Assembly: GCF_013378445.1 (NCBI RefSeq)
Contig: NZ_JABXYK010000018.1
Location: forward strand, 22,792 to 86,791
DNA length: 64,000 bases
Direction of reading: 5' to 3'
Source of the DNA: Mycoplana rhizolycopersici
Lineage (GTDB): Bacteria > Pseudomonadota > Alphaproteobacteria > Rhizobiales > Rhizobiaceae
In this document: piece after piece, positions 33,362 through 43,824 of the stretch
Position numbering within the stretch: position 1 is the first letter of the stretch
Layout of the letters: each line of letters begins with the position of its first letter
Made by a program: the position numbers and the translations under genes
The notes under the pieces: generated by a model
Database searches by the model: none
What the model was told of the DNA's origin: nothing
What the model saw: only the letters and a program-made list of their open reading frames with translations

Positions 33362-34432
33362 CTACTTTCGATAGATGAGCCAGCTCTTGGAGAATTCCTT
33401 CTTCATGCCGTCCTCATAGGCCATCGTGCGATTGCGGCCGGCATTCTTGGCGCAATAGAGCGCAATGTCGGCCTTGCTGTAGAGTTCGGCCGGCGCTTCC
33501 GCTTCGGCTGCCATGCACAGGCCGAGCGAGATGGTGATGGGCCCATAGTTGACGCCGGTCTTGGAGTTCTTGAACGGCGTGTGTTCAAGCGCGATGCGGA
33601 CCCGCTCGGCGATCGTCATGACCTCGTCCTGGTTGTTGCCCTCGATGATCATGGCGAACTCCTCGCCGCCGGTGCGTGCGATGAAGATGTCCTTACGCAG
33701 GCTGGCGCGGATGATGCTGCCGACCGAGGCGAGGATCTTGTCGCCGACGGGATGGCCATAGGTGTCGTTGATCTTCTTGAAATGGTCGATGTCCACGAGT
33801 ACCAGCGCTGTGACGTTCAGCAGCATCGCATTGTCGTAGATCGCGGCCAGTTTGTCGTCGAAGGCCCGGCGGTTGGACAGTTGCGTCAGCGAATCCGTGT
33901 GGGCGATGCGCTTGTATTCGTCCAGTTCGCGGCGAACAACCGCCATTTCCAGCGACGTCTGCGTTACGTTCTCGACCATGTTGCGCCCTTGCGAGATCGA
34001 GTCTCCGGTGGCATCGGAGAGAACGTCGATCGCGCTGCGGATGATCTCGGTGCTGGTCGTGTTCTTGCTGCTGATGCGGCTGTAGGTCTCGTCGAGGATG
34101 CGGTTATAGCTTTCGAGCGAGTTCTGCTCCTGCTTGAGCAGGTGCAGCAGGCCTTCCAGTTGGGCGACCATCTTGGTGTGCGCGCCGTCTATGGCCTCGG
34201 CGCGGTGATGGTGGCCGAAGTACTGGCGGCCGATCGCGTCGAGCTCTTCCTGAGAGGCGCGGTTGCCGAGTGCGGCGATCTCCCGCGTCAACTTCGGATT
34301 GGAGCCGATATAGGCCTCATAGAAAAGCTCGTAGTTCCTGGGAATGGGAGCGATGCCCATGACGCGCATCGCATAGGTCACTTGCGCTGCGATGTCCGGT
34401 ACCTGGACTTTCTGCGCAACGGACGTGTTCAT
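33362..34432 (-). CDS. Diguanylate cyclase (GGDEF domain)
   Basis: 356-residue cytosolic protein. The N-terminal 190 residues are helical with no known sensor domain or membrane segment. The GGDEF domain (about 190-350) opens with HTDSLTQLSNRRAFDD and carries the active-site variant GGEEF in RTGGEEFAMIIEG. It should make cyclic di-GMP from two GTP. I see no RxxD I-site just before GGEEF in the usual form (SLRKDIFIARTGGEEF), so product inhibition may be absent. Monocistronic. Confidence 0.9.
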   Translation of the reverse strand: MNTSVAQKVQVPDIAAQVTYAMRVMGIAPIPRNYELFYEAYIGSNPKLTREIAALGNRASQEELDAIGRQYFGHHHRAEAIDGAHTKMVAQLEGLLHLLKQEQNSLESYNRILDETYSRISSKNTTSTEIIRSAIDVLSDATGDSISQGRNMVENVTQTSLEMAVVRRELDEYKRIAHTDSLTQLSNRRAFDDKLAAIYDNAMLLNVTALVLVDIDHFKKINDTYGHPVGDKILASVGSIIRASLRKDIFIARTGGEEFAMIIEGNNQDEVMTIAERVRIALEHTPFKNSKTGVNYGPITISLGLCMAAEAEAPAELYSKADIALYCAKNAGRNRTMAYEDGMKKEFSKSWLIYRK

Positions 34433-34540
34433 CTTCCGCTCCTATCGGGTTCCCTTATTCTGGTGTGTCAAATTAGGGAGAAAAGATTTGGAAACGATTA
34501 ACGATCTTGTGGTTGACGGCAGTCAGCCGGACAAAGAAAT

Positions 34541-34569
34541 GCGGCCCGGCGGGATGTCCGCAGGGCCGC
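34541..34569 (-). terminator. Terminator of fumC
   Basis: GCGGCCC (34541-34547) pairs with GGGCCGC (34563-34569), with an inner GCGG/CCGC stem. On the minus strand ATTTCTTTG follows. It lies about 35 bp past the fumC stop. Confidence 0.68.
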
Positions 34570-34602
34570 TGATGTTCCTTGCCGGTTGATGTTCTGCCGA
34601 TC

Positions 34603-35994
34603 TCAGCCGGGCATGATCATCTTCTCAGGACGCACGATCGCGTCGAACTCCTCGTTAGTGACGTATCCGCCGCCGACCGCCTCTTCGCGCAGCGTCGTGC
34701 CGTTCTTGTGGGCCGTCTTGGCGATCTTCGCGGCGTTGTCGTAGCCGATCTTGGGGGCGAGTGCCGTCACCAGCATCAGCGAGCGCTCCAGCGCCGCCTT
34801 GATGTTGTCCTCGCGCGCCTCGATGCCGACGACGCAGTTGTCGGTGAAGGAGACGGCGGCGTCCGCAAGCAACTGGACCGACTGCAGGAAGTTGTAGGCC
34901 ATCAGCGGGTTGTAGACGTTCAGCTCGAAGTGGCCCTGGCTGCCGGCGAAGGTCAGCGAGGTCTGGTTGCCGAAGACCTGGATGCAGACCTGCGTCAGCG
35001 CCTCGCACTGGGTCGGGTTGACCTTGCCGGGCATGATCGAAGAGCCTGGCTCGTTCTCCGGCAGCGACAGTTCGCCGAGGCCGGAGCGGGGGCCGGATCC
35101 GAGCAGGCGGATGTCGTTTGCGATCTTGAAGAGCGCGGCTGCGGCCGAATTGATGGCGCCGTGGGAGAAGACCATCGAATCGTGTGCTGCGAGCGCTTCG
35201 AACTTGTTCGGCGCGGTCTTGAACGCGAGGCCGGTGATTCCGGCGATTTCCTCGGCCACCTTCTCGGCGAAGCCGACCGGGGCGTTGAGTCCGGTTCCGA
35301 CGGCCGTGCCGCCCTGTGCCAGTTCCATCAGGCCCGGCAGCGTCATCTCGATGCGCGCGATCGAGGAGGCGACCTGCGCGGCGTAACCGGAAAATTCCTG
35401 GCCGAGGGTGAGGGGGGTGGCGTCCTGGGTATGAGTGCGGCCGATCTTGATGATGTGGTCGAACGCCTTAACCTTGGCCTCGAGCGCCGCATGCAGGTGC
35501 TTCAGCGAGGGCAGGAGGTGATGAACGATGCGCTCGGCGCAGGCGATGTGCATCGCCGTCGGATAGGTGTCGTTCGACGACTGGCTCATGTTGACGTGGT
35601 CGTTCGGATGAACCGGCTTCTTGGAGCCCATCTCGCCGCCCAGCATTTCGATGGCGCGGTTGGAGATGACTTCGTTGGCGTTCATGTTCGACTGCGTGCC
35701 CGAACCGGTCTGCCAGACGACCAGGGGAAAGTGGTCGTCGAGCTTGCCGTCGATCACTTCCTGGGCTGCGGCGATGATCGCCTCGCCGACCTTCGGATCC
35801 AGACGGCCAAGAGCCATGTTGGCGCGCGCTGCCGCCTGCTTGACGATGCCAAGTGCGCGGACGACGGAAAGGGGCTGTTTTTCCCAGCCGATCTTGAAAT
35901 TGCCGAGCGAACGCTGCGCCTGGGCGCCCCAGTAGCGGCTGTTGTCGACTTCGATGGGGCCGAACGTATCGGTTTCCGTGCGCGTTGATGTCAT
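34603..35994 (-). CDS. fumC: Class II fumarate hydratase
   Basis: 463-residue homotetrameric, iron-independent fumarase of the TCA cycle (fumarate to L-malate). Visible motifs are [14 protein letters not shown] near residue 100, [13 protein letters not shown] near 138, [10 protein letters not shown] near 187, and the superfamily signature [16 protein letters not shown] near 318-333. ATG 35994 is chosen from GGGAAG upstream and the family start [16 protein letters not shown]. The frame continues upstream without similarity. Divergent from the L,D-transpeptidase gene across 525 bp. Confidence 0.96.
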   Translation of the reverse strand: MTSTRTETDTFGPIEVDNSRYWGAQAQRSLGNFKIGWEKQPLSVVRALGIVKQAAARANMALGRLDPKVGEAIIAAAQEVIDGKLDDHFPLVVWQTGSGTQSNMNANEVISNRAIEMLGGEMGSKKPVHPNDHVNMSQSSNDTYPTAMHIACAERIVHHLLPSLKHLHAALEAKVKAFDHIIKIGRTHTQDATPLTLGQEFSGYAAQVASSIARIEMTLPGLMELAQGGTAVGTGLNAPVGFAEKVAEEIAGITGLAFKTAPNKFEALAAHDSMVFSHGAINSAAAALFKIANDIRLLGSGPRSGLGELSLPENEPGSSIMPGKVNPTQCEALTQVCIQVFGNQTSLTFAGSQGHFELNVYNPLMAYNFLQSVQLLADAAVSFTDNCVVGIEAREDNIKAALERSLMLVTALAPKIGYDNAAKIAKTAHKNGTTLREEAVGGGYVTNEEFDAIVRPEKMIMPG

Positions 35995-36519
35995 TTCGCT
36001 TCCCGCTTTGATCCATGCGTTGTACGGGTCGGCGCGCCGTCCGCCGCATGGAGGCGGGTGCCGCCGGACTGCGCGCTGCCTGCAATGGCACCGTGCCTCA
36101 AATCCGGGCATTCTCTGGCCCATAACGGCCGGCCTTGTAAAGAGGTCGGCGGGCTGCAGCACCTCAGTCTCGCGGTAAAATCGATTAGTGCGGATATCGC
36201 ACCCGAAGGGGTGGACTTTCCACGTTTGAAGCTGTGGCCGATGCGCGACACTCGCGGCATTTCCTCAATCGTGCCATATCCGGACGGGTTTCGACTTCGG
36301 TTGCCGCCCCGGCTGTCACAGAACATTTGTCCTATTTTTCAAATGATTGCGCCCGCTGGTGCATCCATGTGCGCGATCCCGTGCCGGCGGCGTCGGGCGC
36401 GGTCGGCATGGTCGCGTTTCCTTTTCATTCACTATCCCGTCCTATAATTCCCGGACTCGCTCGCTCGGGTGCAAACCAGTTCGCCGCCACTACCGGCGGT
36501 ACAGGGGAATGAAGCAGAT
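35995..36519. other. 525-bp divergent region between fumC and the L,D-transpeptidase gene
   Basis: No coding frame resembles a protein. It contains a perfect TATAAT at 36443-36448 on the plus strand, 72 bp before the transpeptidase start. The left 250 bp should hold the fumC promoter. Nothing else stands out. Confidence 0.45.
36419..36448 (+). promoter_or_regulatory. Candidate sigma-70 type promoter of the L,D-transpeptidase gene
   Basis: A perfect -10 TATAAT at 36443-36448 lies 72 bp before the start codon. The -35 is poor (TCCTTT at 18-bp spacing), so activity may need an activator. Confidence 0.4.
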
Positions 36520-38406
36520 ATGACGTTCAAGAAGTCCACGGCGCTCACAGCGCTTATGATCACCTGCGCAGTTGCAGTTGTCGACGTGGCGCCTGCGCAT
36601 GCGGCGCAGCCCAACCTTCTGGATCTCCTGTTCGGCAAGCGCAAGAAGCAGGAAGAGACACCGCCGCCGGGTGTCGCGGTCATGGGCCAGGCCGCCCAGC
36701 CGGCCCCGACCAAGCCCGCGCCGCTGCCACGCGTGATCGGACCGCGCTACTATAGCTACAAGGCGGAGCCGCTGAAGGCGATCGCGTTGGACCGGTTTTC
36801 CGATCCGGTGGTGACAGGTTCCATAGAGGATGGCGCCGTTGAAGTGGCGCAGCATACGCCCGAAGGCGACATCCGCCGCGAATTCTCTGCCGTCAAGGCT
36901 TTCGCTCCCGCAGAGAGTGCAAGGGCCGTCGAGGAGTTCTACACCCACAATCCGGAGCTCATCTGGATTTCCGGCAACCACATCAATGATCGGGCGCGCG
37001 CTGCCCTTGCAGTCCTTGCCGACGCCGGCTCTGTCGGTCTCGACCCGCAGGACTATGCCGTCGAAGTCCCTTCCGCGGTCTTCGACAGCGCAGATACCGC
37101 CGCGCGTTATCAGGAGCTCGCGACGTTCGAGGTCAATCTGTCTTCGGCTGTCGCGACCTATGTGCTCGACACGGTGCGCGGGCGGATCAATCCGAACCGG
37201 ATTTCCGGCTATCACGATTTCAAGCGCAAGGAGGTCAACCTCGTTTCCGCGCTGAAGATCATGGCGCTGAGCCCTGACGTCGCGGCCTATCTGAAGAGCC
37301 GCGAGCCTTCCGGAAGCCATTTCCAGGCGCTGAAGGCCGAGTTGAAAGCACTGAAGGCCGAAGAAGAGGCGAGCGATCCCGTAGTCATCGCCGCCGGCAC
37401 GCTTTTGAAGCCGGGCCAGAGCAATCCGGAACTGGCCAACATCGTCAAGGGGATCGTCCAGTACGGTTCCGCGGCCCTGAAGACCGAACAGGCCGCAACG
37501 ATTGCAGCCTATGCCGGTACGCCGGAATACACGCCGGAGCTGGTGACCCTCGTCGAGGCCTTCCAGAAGGAACGCGGCCTGAAGCCCGACGGCGTCGTCG
37601 GCCGGGCGACCATCCGCCACCTGACGGGCGGCGACAGCGTCGCCGACAAGATCTTCAAGGTGAAGGTGGCGATGGAGCAGGCGCGCTGGCTGCCGGCAGA
37701 ACTCGGCTCGCGATACGTCTTCATCAACCAGCCGGCCTATATGGCCTACTACCACGACAAGGATGCCGAGCAGTTTTCCATGCGCGTGGTCGTCGGCTCG
37801 AAGTCGAACCAGACCTACTTCTTCCAGGACGAGATCCAGACGGTGGAATACAACCCCTATTGGGGCGTTCCGCAGTCGATCATCATCAACGAGATGCTGC
37901 CGAAGCTGCGTTCCGACCCCTCCTATCTGGACCGGATGGGCTATCAGGTCGAGGTGAACGGGCGGGCAGTCGCCTCTTCGCAGATCAATTGGAATTCGAC
38001 CAAGGGTGTCGCTGTCCGCCAGCCTCCCGGTGACGACAATGCGCTTGGCGAATTGAAGATCCTGTTCCCGAACGCGCATGCGATCTACATGCACGACACC
38101 CCCTCGAAGAGCTTCTTCAAGAAGGATATGCGGGCGCTGAGCCACGGCTGCGTGCGTCTCGCCGAGCCGCGCGTGATGGCGGCGGCGGTGCTCGGCACGA
38201 CTGTGGATCAGGTCGGTGCGGAGATTGCCAAGGGTCGCAACAAGGCCGTCAGCGTGCCGGAGCGGATTCCCGTCTACGTCTCCTACTTCACCGCCTGGCC
38301 CAACAAGGACGGCAAGGTCGAGTTCTTCGAAGACGTCTATGGCCGCGACGACTACATGCGCAAGGCAATCGAGGCGACGCGCTCGGCCCGCCAGGTCCAG
38401 AGCTGA
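36520..38406 (+). CDS. L,D-transpeptidase, YcbB-like (YkuD family)
   Basis: 628 residues. Signal peptide to about residue 28 (VDVAPAHAAQ). An L,D-transpeptidase scaffold domain spans about 115-290. A peptidoglycan-binding domain lies near 345-375 (VEAFQKERGLKPDGVVGRAT), and the YkuD catalytic domain near 400-560. The active site reads HDTPSKSFFKKDMRALSHGCVRLAEP in two pieces, with the catalytic Cys in SHGCVR near residue 545. It would form 3-3 crosslinks or attach proteins to peptidoglycan, both prominent in Rhizobiaceae with polar growth. ATG 36520 gives a proper signal peptide; an in-frame start at 36469 does not. Confidence 0.92.
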   Translation: MTFKKSTALTALMITCAVAVVDVAPAHAAQPNLLDLLFGKRKKQEETPPPGVAVMGQAAQPAPTKPAPLPRVIGPRYYSYKAEPLKAIALDRFSDPVVTGSIEDGAVEVAQHTPEGDIRREFSAVKAFAPAESARAVEEFYTHNPELIWISGNHINDRARAALAVLADAGSVGLDPQDYAVEVPSAVFDSADTAARYQELATFEVNLSSAVATYVLDTVRGRINPNRISGYHDFKRKEVNLVSALKIMALSPDVAAYLKSREPSGSHFQALKAELKALKAEEEASDPVVIAAGTLLKPGQSNPELANIVKGIVQYGSAALKTEQAATIAAYAGTPEYTPELVTLVEAFQKERGLKPDGVVGRATIRHLTGGDSVADKIFKVKVAMEQARWLPAELGSRYVFINQPAYMAYYHDKDAEQFSMRVVVGSKSNQTYFFQDEIQTVEYNPYWGVPQSIIINEMLPKLRSDPSYLDRMGYQVEVNGRAVASSQINWNSTKGVAVRQPPGDDNALGELKILFPNAHAIYMHDTPSKSFFKKDMRALSHGCVRLAEPRVMAAAVLGTTVDQVGAEIAKGRNKAVSVPERIPVYVSYFTAWPNKDGKVEFFEDVYGRDDYMRKAIEATRSARQVQS

Positions 38407-38436
38407 CATCGCTGCAGCAGCGCCCTCTGCAAATCA

Positions 38437-38471
38437 AAACGGCCCGCTCCATTCTTCTGAGCGGGCCGTTT
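38437..38471. terminator. Bidirectional terminator between L,D-transpeptidase gene and gph
   Basis: AAACGGCCCGCTC (38437-38449) pairs perfectly with GAGCGGGCCGTTT (38459-38471) over 13 pairs with a 9-base loop. A and T runs on the two sides allow use in both directions. Confidence 0.88.
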
Positions 38472-38493
38472 CCGTTTCTGCTTTGTCTTCTGC

Positions 38494-39180
38494 TCAGGCG
38501 GCAGCGGAACGTGCGATCAGCGCTTCCACCAGTTCCGGTCGAAGCTCATCGAAGCTCTCGATGATGTGATTCGGCTCCAGCTGAATGACCGGGACGTCGG
38601 AGTAGCCGAAGGGTACGCCGATGGAGGGAACGCCGGCATTGCGGGCGACGAGTATGTCATTGAGGCTGTCGCCGATCATCACGGATCTGTCCGAAACACC
38701 GCCGGCGAGCTGGATCGTCTCAAGAAGATGAGCGGCATTCGGCTTGCGGACGGAGAACGTGTCGCCACCGGTAATCGCGGAGAAACGGGGGGTGAGCTGC
38801 AGCCCGTCGATCAGCCGCCGCGCCAGTCCTTCCATCTTGTTGGTGCAGACCGCGAGGCGGAAGCCGGCGGCGTCGAGCCGGTCGAGTGCCGCGACCAGCC
38901 CGGGATAGGGCAGGGAAGCACCGGGCATGCCTGCAGAATAATGATCAACGAAGACCTTCAGGTAAGAAGGCAGGTCGCGGTCCGTGAGGGTCTCGCCGCG
39001 CAGTTCGAAGGCGCGCTGGATCATCACCTGCCCGCCATGCCCGACGAGGAAGGTCAGGTCGTCGTAGCTGACGGGTTCGAGACCGGCTGTGCCGATCGTG
39101 TGATTGAGGCTGGCAATGAGGTCGGGGGCGGTATCGACGAGGGTACCGTCGAGGTCGAAGACGACAAGGGGAGCGGTCAC
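38494..39180 (-). CDS. gph: Phosphoglycolate phosphatase (HAD family)
   Basis: 228-residue HAD hydrolase with [13 protein letters not shown] (nucleophile Asp near residue 9), [10 protein letters not shown] near 110 (motif II), KPNAAHLL near 145 (motif III), and [16 protein letters not shown] near 168 (motif IV). It probably removes phosphate from 2-phosphoglycolate formed during DNA repair or oxygenase action. The start is GTG at 39180, since the family begins here and no ATG lies between it and an unrelated upstream extension. Divergent from rpiA. Confidence 0.85.
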   Translation of the reverse strand: MTAPLVVFDLDGTLVDTAPDLIASLNHTIGTAGLEPVSYDDLTFLVGHGGQVMIQRAFELRGETLTDRDLPSYLKVFVDHYSAGMPGASLPYPGLVAALDRLDAAGFRLAVCTNKMEGLARRLIDGLQLTPRFSAITGGDTFSVRKPNAAHLLETIQLAGGVSDRSVMIGDSLNDILVARNAGVPSIGVPFGYSDVPVIQLEPNHIIESFDELRPELVEALIARSAAA

Positions 39181-39377
39181 GGTCTGTCTTTCTGCTGGGA
39201 GTCCTGCCAGCGGAGGTAAGCGATCGGTGCGGCGAATGCAAATTGTCTCGCCGACCACCTGCCCGCGATGGCTGTCGGCACGCCGAATTTGGCTTTCGTT
39301 CGTGCGTGAGGGCGTGTAAGTGTCGATCCGGAAATCCGCCGGAGAGCGGCAGGAAGCGCAAGAGGAGCGAGAGGCGG

Positions 39378-40076
39378 ATGGACGCCCGCGAAATGAAGAT
39401 AGAGGCGGCCGCGGTCGCTTTGTCCTATGTCGAAAACGGCATGCGGCTTGGAATCGGAACCGGGTCGACTGCGGAGGAATTTGTCCGGCTCTTGGCCGAA
39501 CGCGTCGCCGATGGTCTGTCGGTTGTCGGTGTGCCGACGTCCGAGCGGACTGCACGTCTCTGCGTCGAACTTGGCGTTCCGCTCATGTCGCTCGACGAAC
39601 TGCCGGAACTCGATCTCACCATCGACGGTGCAGATGAGGTCGACAGCAAGCTAAGGCTGATCAAGGGCGGCGGCGGCGCGCTGCTGCGCGAGAAGATCGT
39701 CGCCAGCGCCTCAAGCCGCATGATCGTCATCGCTGACGAGAGCAAGGTCGTCGAGACACTGGGCGCATTCAAGCTGCCGATCGAGGTCAATCCGTTCGGC
39801 ATCGTCACCACGCGGCTTGCGGTCGAAAGGACTGCGGCGCGGCTCGGCCTCACGGGTGCCATCGAGCCTCGGCGTTCCGGCGGCGGCATTTTCACGACCG
39901 ATGGCGGCCACCATATTCTCGACGCATCATTTGGCCGTATTCCTGATGCAGAGGCGCTTGCAACCGCGTTGAACGCGATTCCAGGCGTCGTGGAACAAGG
40001 CTTGTTCATCAACATGGCGTCGATTGCCATCATTGCCGGGGCGGCAGGTGTGCGGACGCTGAAAGCGGACAGTTAG
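39378..40076 (+). CDS. rpiA: Ribose-5-phosphate isomerase A
   Basis: 232-residue enzyme interconverting ribose-5-phosphate and ribulose-5-phosphate in the pentose phosphate pathway. Family motifs are [13 protein letters not shown] near residues 24-36, [27 protein letters not shown] (in pieces) near 77-103, and a C-terminal [16 protein letters not shown] precedes ATG 39378. A secreted DUF2059 protein follows 9 bp later and probably shares its transcript. Confidence 0.95.
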   Translation: MDAREMKIEAAAVALSYVENGMRLGIGTGSTAEEFVRLLAERVADGLSVVGVPTSERTARLCVELGVPLMSLDELPELDLTIDGADEVDSKLRLIKGGGGALLREKIVASASSRMIVIADESKVVETLGAFKLPIEVNPFGIVTTRLAVERTAARLGLTGAIEPRRSGGGIFTTDGGHHILDASFGRIPDAEALATALNAIPGVVEQGLFINMASIAIIAGAAGVRTLKADS

Positions 40077-40085
40077 ACAGGAGCT

Positions 40086-40628
40086 ATGACCACTATGACC
40101 ATTTTTGCCGGCCTTGGCCGCACTCTTGCCGCAACCCTCGTTGCTTCGGCGACTTTCGCAGGGACTGTCCTAGCGCAGGACGCAACCGAGGAGCAGATCC
40201 AGGCGGCCCGCGCTGCGATGAACGCACTCGATGCCACCGCACAGTTCGATTCGATCCTGCCGCAGATCGCAGAGCGGCTGAAGGGCACGCTGATCCAGTC
40301 CACGCCGAACTATGGCGACCTGATCAACAAGACGGTCGACGACGAAGCGCTGGCGCTGGCGCCGCGCCGGGCCGACCTGGAGCGTGAAGTGGCGAACATC
40401 TATGCCAAGACCTTCACCATTGACGAGTTGAAGGCGATTGCTGACTTCTACGGCTCGTCCGCCGGCAAGAAGCTGCTGCAGTCAGGCCCGCTCGCCGCGC
40501 GTGAAGTCATGAAGGCAGCCGACATCTGGGCAGCCGGCATCTCCCGCGATCTCGCAGTCAACAGCGACAAGAAGCTTGAAGCGGATATCGGCGCACAGAA
40601 GAAGGCAGAAGGCCAGCAGCCGCAGTAA
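40086..40628 (+). CDS. Secreted DUF2059 protein
   Basis: 180 residues. Signal peptide to about residue 30 (FAGTVLAQDAT). The mature part is helical, with the DUF2059 region near 75-140: YAKTFTIDELKAIADFYGSSAGKKLL. Function unknown; probably periplasmic. AGGAG lies 4 bases before the ATG. Ends in a strong terminator. Confidence 0.85.
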   Translation: MTTMTIFAGLGRTLAATLVASATFAGTVLAQDATEEQIQAARAAMNALDATAQFDSILPQIAERLKGTLIQSTPNYGDLINKTVDDEALALAPRRADLEREVANIYAKTFTIDELKAIADFYGSSAGKKLLQSGPLAAREVMKAADIWAAGISRDLAVNSDKKLEADIGAQKKAEGQQPQ

Positions 40629-40663
40629 GCGCTGCCGGATTCCTCCTCATCTGTCGAATTTTC

Positions 40664-40688
40664 AAAGCCCGGAGCGATCCGGGCTTTT
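40664..40688 (+). terminator. Terminator of rpiA-DUF2059
   Basis: AAAGCCCGGA (40664-40673), loop GCGA, TCCGGGCTTT (40678-40687), then TTCATTTT. A 10-pair perfect stem with a T-rich tail. Confidence 0.88.
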
Positions 40689-40790
40689 CATTTTGCTACG
40701 GCACAACCTATATCACAGCCGTCGCGACATCGCCGCGATCCGCGTTCCGCCTCAATATGCGTTTGTCCTTACTTGACAGGGAGCTTCATG

Positions 40791-42179
40791 ATGCCCGCCT
40801 TCGACTATGACCTCTTCGTGATCGGCGGCGGCTCGGGCGGTGTTCGCAGCGGCCGGCTTGCGGCGGCAATGGGCAGGAAGGTGGCGATCGCCGAGGAGTT
40901 CCGCTACGGCGGCACCTGCGTCATCCGTGGCTGCGTGCCGAAGAAGCTCTACGTCTATGCCTCACAGTTTCACGAGCATTTCGAAGATGCCGCCGGTTTC
41001 GGCTGGAGTGTCGGCGAGACGCGTTTCGACTGGAAAAAGCTGGTCGCCGCGAAGGAACAGGAAATTACGCGCCTGGAAGGCCTTTATCGCAAGGGGCTCG
41101 ACAATGCGGGCGCCGAGATCCTCAACACGCGCGCCGTTCTGGCCGGTCCGAACGCCGTCCGGCTGACGGCGGACGACCGGCTGGTGACGGCCGAACGGAT
41201 TATGATCGCCACCGGCGGTCACCCGACGCCGCACAAGGATCTGCCCGGCCACGAACTCTGCATCACCTCGAACGAGGCATTCGACCTGACCGAACTGCCG
41301 AAATCGATCCTGATCGCCGGGGGCGGCTATATCGCCGTCGAATTTGCAAACATCTTCCACGGGCTCGGCGTGGACACGACGCTGATCTACCGGGGCAAGG
41401 AAATCCTTTCCCGTTTCGACCACGACATGCGCCAGGGCCTGCACAAGGAGATGGCCGCCAAGGGCATCCGCATCCTGTGCGAGGACCTGCTGCAGTACAT
41501 CACGGCGGACGCCGAAGGTCGGCGTCACGTCCGCACCCTCAAGGGCCAGGACCTCGTTGTCGACCAGGTAATGCTGGCGCTCGGACGCGTGCCGAACACG
41601 ACGGGCCTGGGGCTTGAGGCGGCCGGCGTCGAGACCGATGCCAAGGGCGCGATCGTCGTGGACGCGTATTCCCGCACCAACGTTCCCGGCATCTTCGCGA
41701 TCGGCGACGTGACCGATCGCGTACAACTGACGCCCGTGGCGATCCACGAGGCAATGTGCTTCATCGAGACGGAGTTCCGCGGCCGGCCGACCTCGCCGGA
41801 CCACGAGCTGATCCCGACGGCGGTGTTCTCGCAGCCTGAGATCGGCACGGTCGGCATGAGCGAAGAGGCGGCCGCAAAGGCGTTTTCGGAAATCGAAGTC
41901 TACCGCGCCGAGTTCCGGCCGATGAAGGCGACGCTTTCGGGTCGGCAGGAGCGGATGATCATGAAGATCGTCGTCAACGCCGAAGACCGCAAGGTGCTCG
42001 GCGTGCATGTGCTCGGCCATGACGCTGGCGAGATGGCGCAGCTTCTCGGCATCGCGCTGAAGGCCGGTTGCACGAAAGACGATTTCGACCGGACGATGGC
42101 CGTTCATCCGACGGCGGCCGAGGAGCTTGTGACGATGTATCAGCCGAGCTACCGAGTGAGCAACGGCCAGCGGCTGTAG
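40791..42179 (+). CDS. gor: Glutathione-disulfide reductase
   Basis: 462-residue flavoenzyme that reduces glutathione disulfide with NADPH. FAD-binding GGGSGGVRSGRLAA near residues 11-24, redox-active disulfide GGTCVIRGCVPKKL near 40-53, NADPH-binding GGGYIAVEFANIFHGLG near 175-191, and the C-terminal interface MAVHPTAAEELVTM with the catalytic His near 435. GGGAG is 7 bases before ATG 40791; ATG 40788 also fits. Confidence 0.95.
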   Translation: MPAFDYDLFVIGGGSGGVRSGRLAAAMGRKVAIAEEFRYGGTCVIRGCVPKKLYVYASQFHEHFEDAAGFGWSVGETRFDWKKLVAAKEQEITRLEGLYRKGLDNAGAEILNTRAVLAGPNAVRLTADDRLVTAERIMIATGGHPTPHKDLPGHELCITSNEAFDLTELPKSILIAGGGYIAVEFANIFHGLGVDTTLIYRGKEILSRFDHDMRQGLHKEMAAKGIRILCEDLLQYITADAEGRRHVRTLKGQDLVVDQVMLALGRVPNTTGLGLEAAGVETDAKGAIVVDAYSRTNVPGIFAIGDVTDRVQLTPVAIHEAMCFIETEFRGRPTSPDHELIPTAVFSQPEIGTVGMSEEAAAKAFSEIEVYRAEFRPMKATLSGRQERMIMKIVVNAEDRKVLGVHVLGHDAGEMAQLLGIALKAGCTKDDFDRTMAVHPTAAEELVTMYQPSYRVSNGQRL

Positions 42180-42289
42180 GCCGGGTGGCCCCGGCTATGC
42201 AAGCGGGGCATTCCAGTCTATAAGCCCGCATCCTAATGGAGGCCGGGCCTGCGCGGAAATGAACGCATGCCTCGAAACAGGTGAGTGAG

Positions 42290-43663
42290 ATGGCACAGAA
42301 TTGGAACCCGAACAGCTGGCGGCAGAAGCCGATCCAGCAGGTGCCGGACTATCCGGATGCTGCGGCTCTGGCCGCGACCGAGGAGCAGCTCGCTTCCTAT
42401 CCGCCGCTGGTCTTTGCCGGCGAGGCTCGCCGTCTGAAGAGCGCGCTGGCCAATGTGGCGGAAGGCAAGGGCTTCCTGCTGCAGGGCGGCGACTGCGCCG
42501 AAAGCTTCGCCGAGCACGGCGCCGATACGATCCGCGACTTCTTCCGCGCCTTCCTGCAGATGGCCGTCGTGCTGACTTTCGGCGCCCAGCAGCCGGTAGT
42601 GAAGGTCGGCCGCATCGCCGGCCAGTTCGCCAAGCCGCGCTCGTCCAACGTCGAGAAGCAGGGCGACGTGACGCTGCCGTCCTATCGCGGCGACATCATC
42701 AACGGCATCGAGTTCACCGAAGAGGCCCGCATTCCGAACCCGGAGCGCCAGATCATGGCCTATCGGCAGTCGGCAGCGACCCTGAACCTGCTGCGCGCCT
42801 TCGCCATGGGCGGCTATGCCAACCTGGAGAACGTGCATCAGTGGATGCTGGGCTTCGTCAAGGACAGCCCGCAGGCCGAGCGCTACCGCATGCTGGCGCA
42901 CCGGATCTCAGAGACGATGGACTTCATGAAGGCGATCGGCATCACCGCCGAGAACCAGCCGAGCCTGCGCGAGACCGATTTCTTCACCAGCCATGAGGCG
43001 CTGCTTCTCGGCTACGAGCAGGCGCTGACCCGCGTCGATTCGACCTCGGGCGACTGGTATGCGACGTCCGGCCACATGATCTGGATCGGCGACCGCACGC
43101 GCCAGGCCGACCATGCGCATGTGGAATACTGCCGTGGCATCAAGAACCCGATCGGTCTGAAGTGTGGACCGTCGCTGACGGCCGACGGCCTGCTCGAACT
43201 GATCGACGCCCTGAACCCGGCAAACGAAGCAGGCCGGCTGACGCTGATCTGCCGCTTCGGTCACGACAAGGTCGCCGAACACCTGCCGCGCCTGATCCGT
43301 GCGGTCGAGCGGGAAGGCAAGAAGGTTGTCTGGTCGTGCGACCCGATGCACGGCAACACGATCACGCTCAACAACTACAAGACCCGTCCGTTCGAGCGGA
43401 TCCTGTCGGAAGTCGAGAGCTTCTTCCAGATCCACCGGTCGGAAGGCACGCATCCGGGCGGCATCCATATCGAGATGACCGGCAAGGACGTCACCGAATG
43501 CACCGGCGGCGCCCGCGCGCTCTCCGGCGACGACCTGGCGGACCGCTACCACACCCATTGCGACCCGCGCCTCAACGCCGACCAGGCACTGGAACTCGCG
43601 TTCCTGCTGGCCGAGCGTCTGAAGACCGGGCGCGATGAAAAACGCCTCGTCGTGAACGGCTGA
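42290..43663 (+). CDS. 3-deoxy-7-phosphoheptulonate synthase, class II
   Basis: 457-residue plant-type DAHP synthase, first step of the shikimate pathway, joining phosphoenolpyruvate and erythrose-4-phosphate. Motifs are [14 protein letters not shown] near residue 10, [14 protein letters not shown] near 65, [12 protein letters not shown] near 108, [10 protein letters not shown] near 345, and [20 protein letters not shown] (about 385-404). ATG 42290 follows AGGTGAG; GTG 42281 is a possible longer start. Only this class of enzyme is visible in the window; rhizobia commonly use it as the main one. Confidence 0.94.
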   Translation: MAQNWNPNSWRQKPIQQVPDYPDAAALAATEEQLASYPPLVFAGEARRLKSALANVAEGKGFLLQGGDCAESFAEHGADTIRDFFRAFLQMAVVLTFGAQQPVVKVGRIAGQFAKPRSSNVEKQGDVTLPSYRGDIINGIEFTEEARIPNPERQIMAYRQSAATLNLLRAFAMGGYANLENVHQWMLGFVKDSPQAERYRMLAHRISETMDFMKAIGITAENQPSLRETDFFTSHEALLLGYEQALTRVDSTSGDWYATSGHMIWIGDRTRQADHAHVEYCRGIKNPIGLKCGPSLTADGLLELIDALNPANEAGRLTLICRFGHDKVAEHLPRLIRAVEREGKKVVWSCDPMHGNTITLNNYKTRPFERILSEVESFFQIHRSEGTHPGGIHIEMTGKDVTECTGGARALSGDDLADRYHTHCDPRLNADQALELAFLLAERLKTGRDEKRLVVNG

Positions 43664-43737
43664 TCGCTCTTCGTTCACGTTTTGATGCCACTCATCAATG
43701 GCATTGAAATGATTGGTGAATTCTCTGAATTTGACAG

Positions 43738-43771
43738 AGCCGGGCCAGCCTTCCAAGCTGGCCCGGCTTTT
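43738..43771 (+). terminator. Terminator of the DAHP synthase gene
   Basis: AGCCGGGCCAGC (43738-43749) pairs with GCTGGCCCGGCT (43757-43768) in 12 perfect pairs, followed by TTTTTG. A very strong intrinsic terminator. Confidence 0.9.
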
Positions 43772-43824
43772 TGTTGCGCATCGGTGGCCAAGGCGAGCGC
43801 GTTCGAGGGAAATCTGGAGGGTCG

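Noticed and set aside
34579..35988. A 469-codon plus-strand frame opposite fumC
   Set aside because: fumC has complete family signatures; the plus frame is its shadow.
36490..38409. A 639-codon minus-strand frame opposite the L,D-transpeptidase gene
   Set aside because: The plus strand has a signal peptide, peptidoglycan-binding domain and SHGCVR active site.
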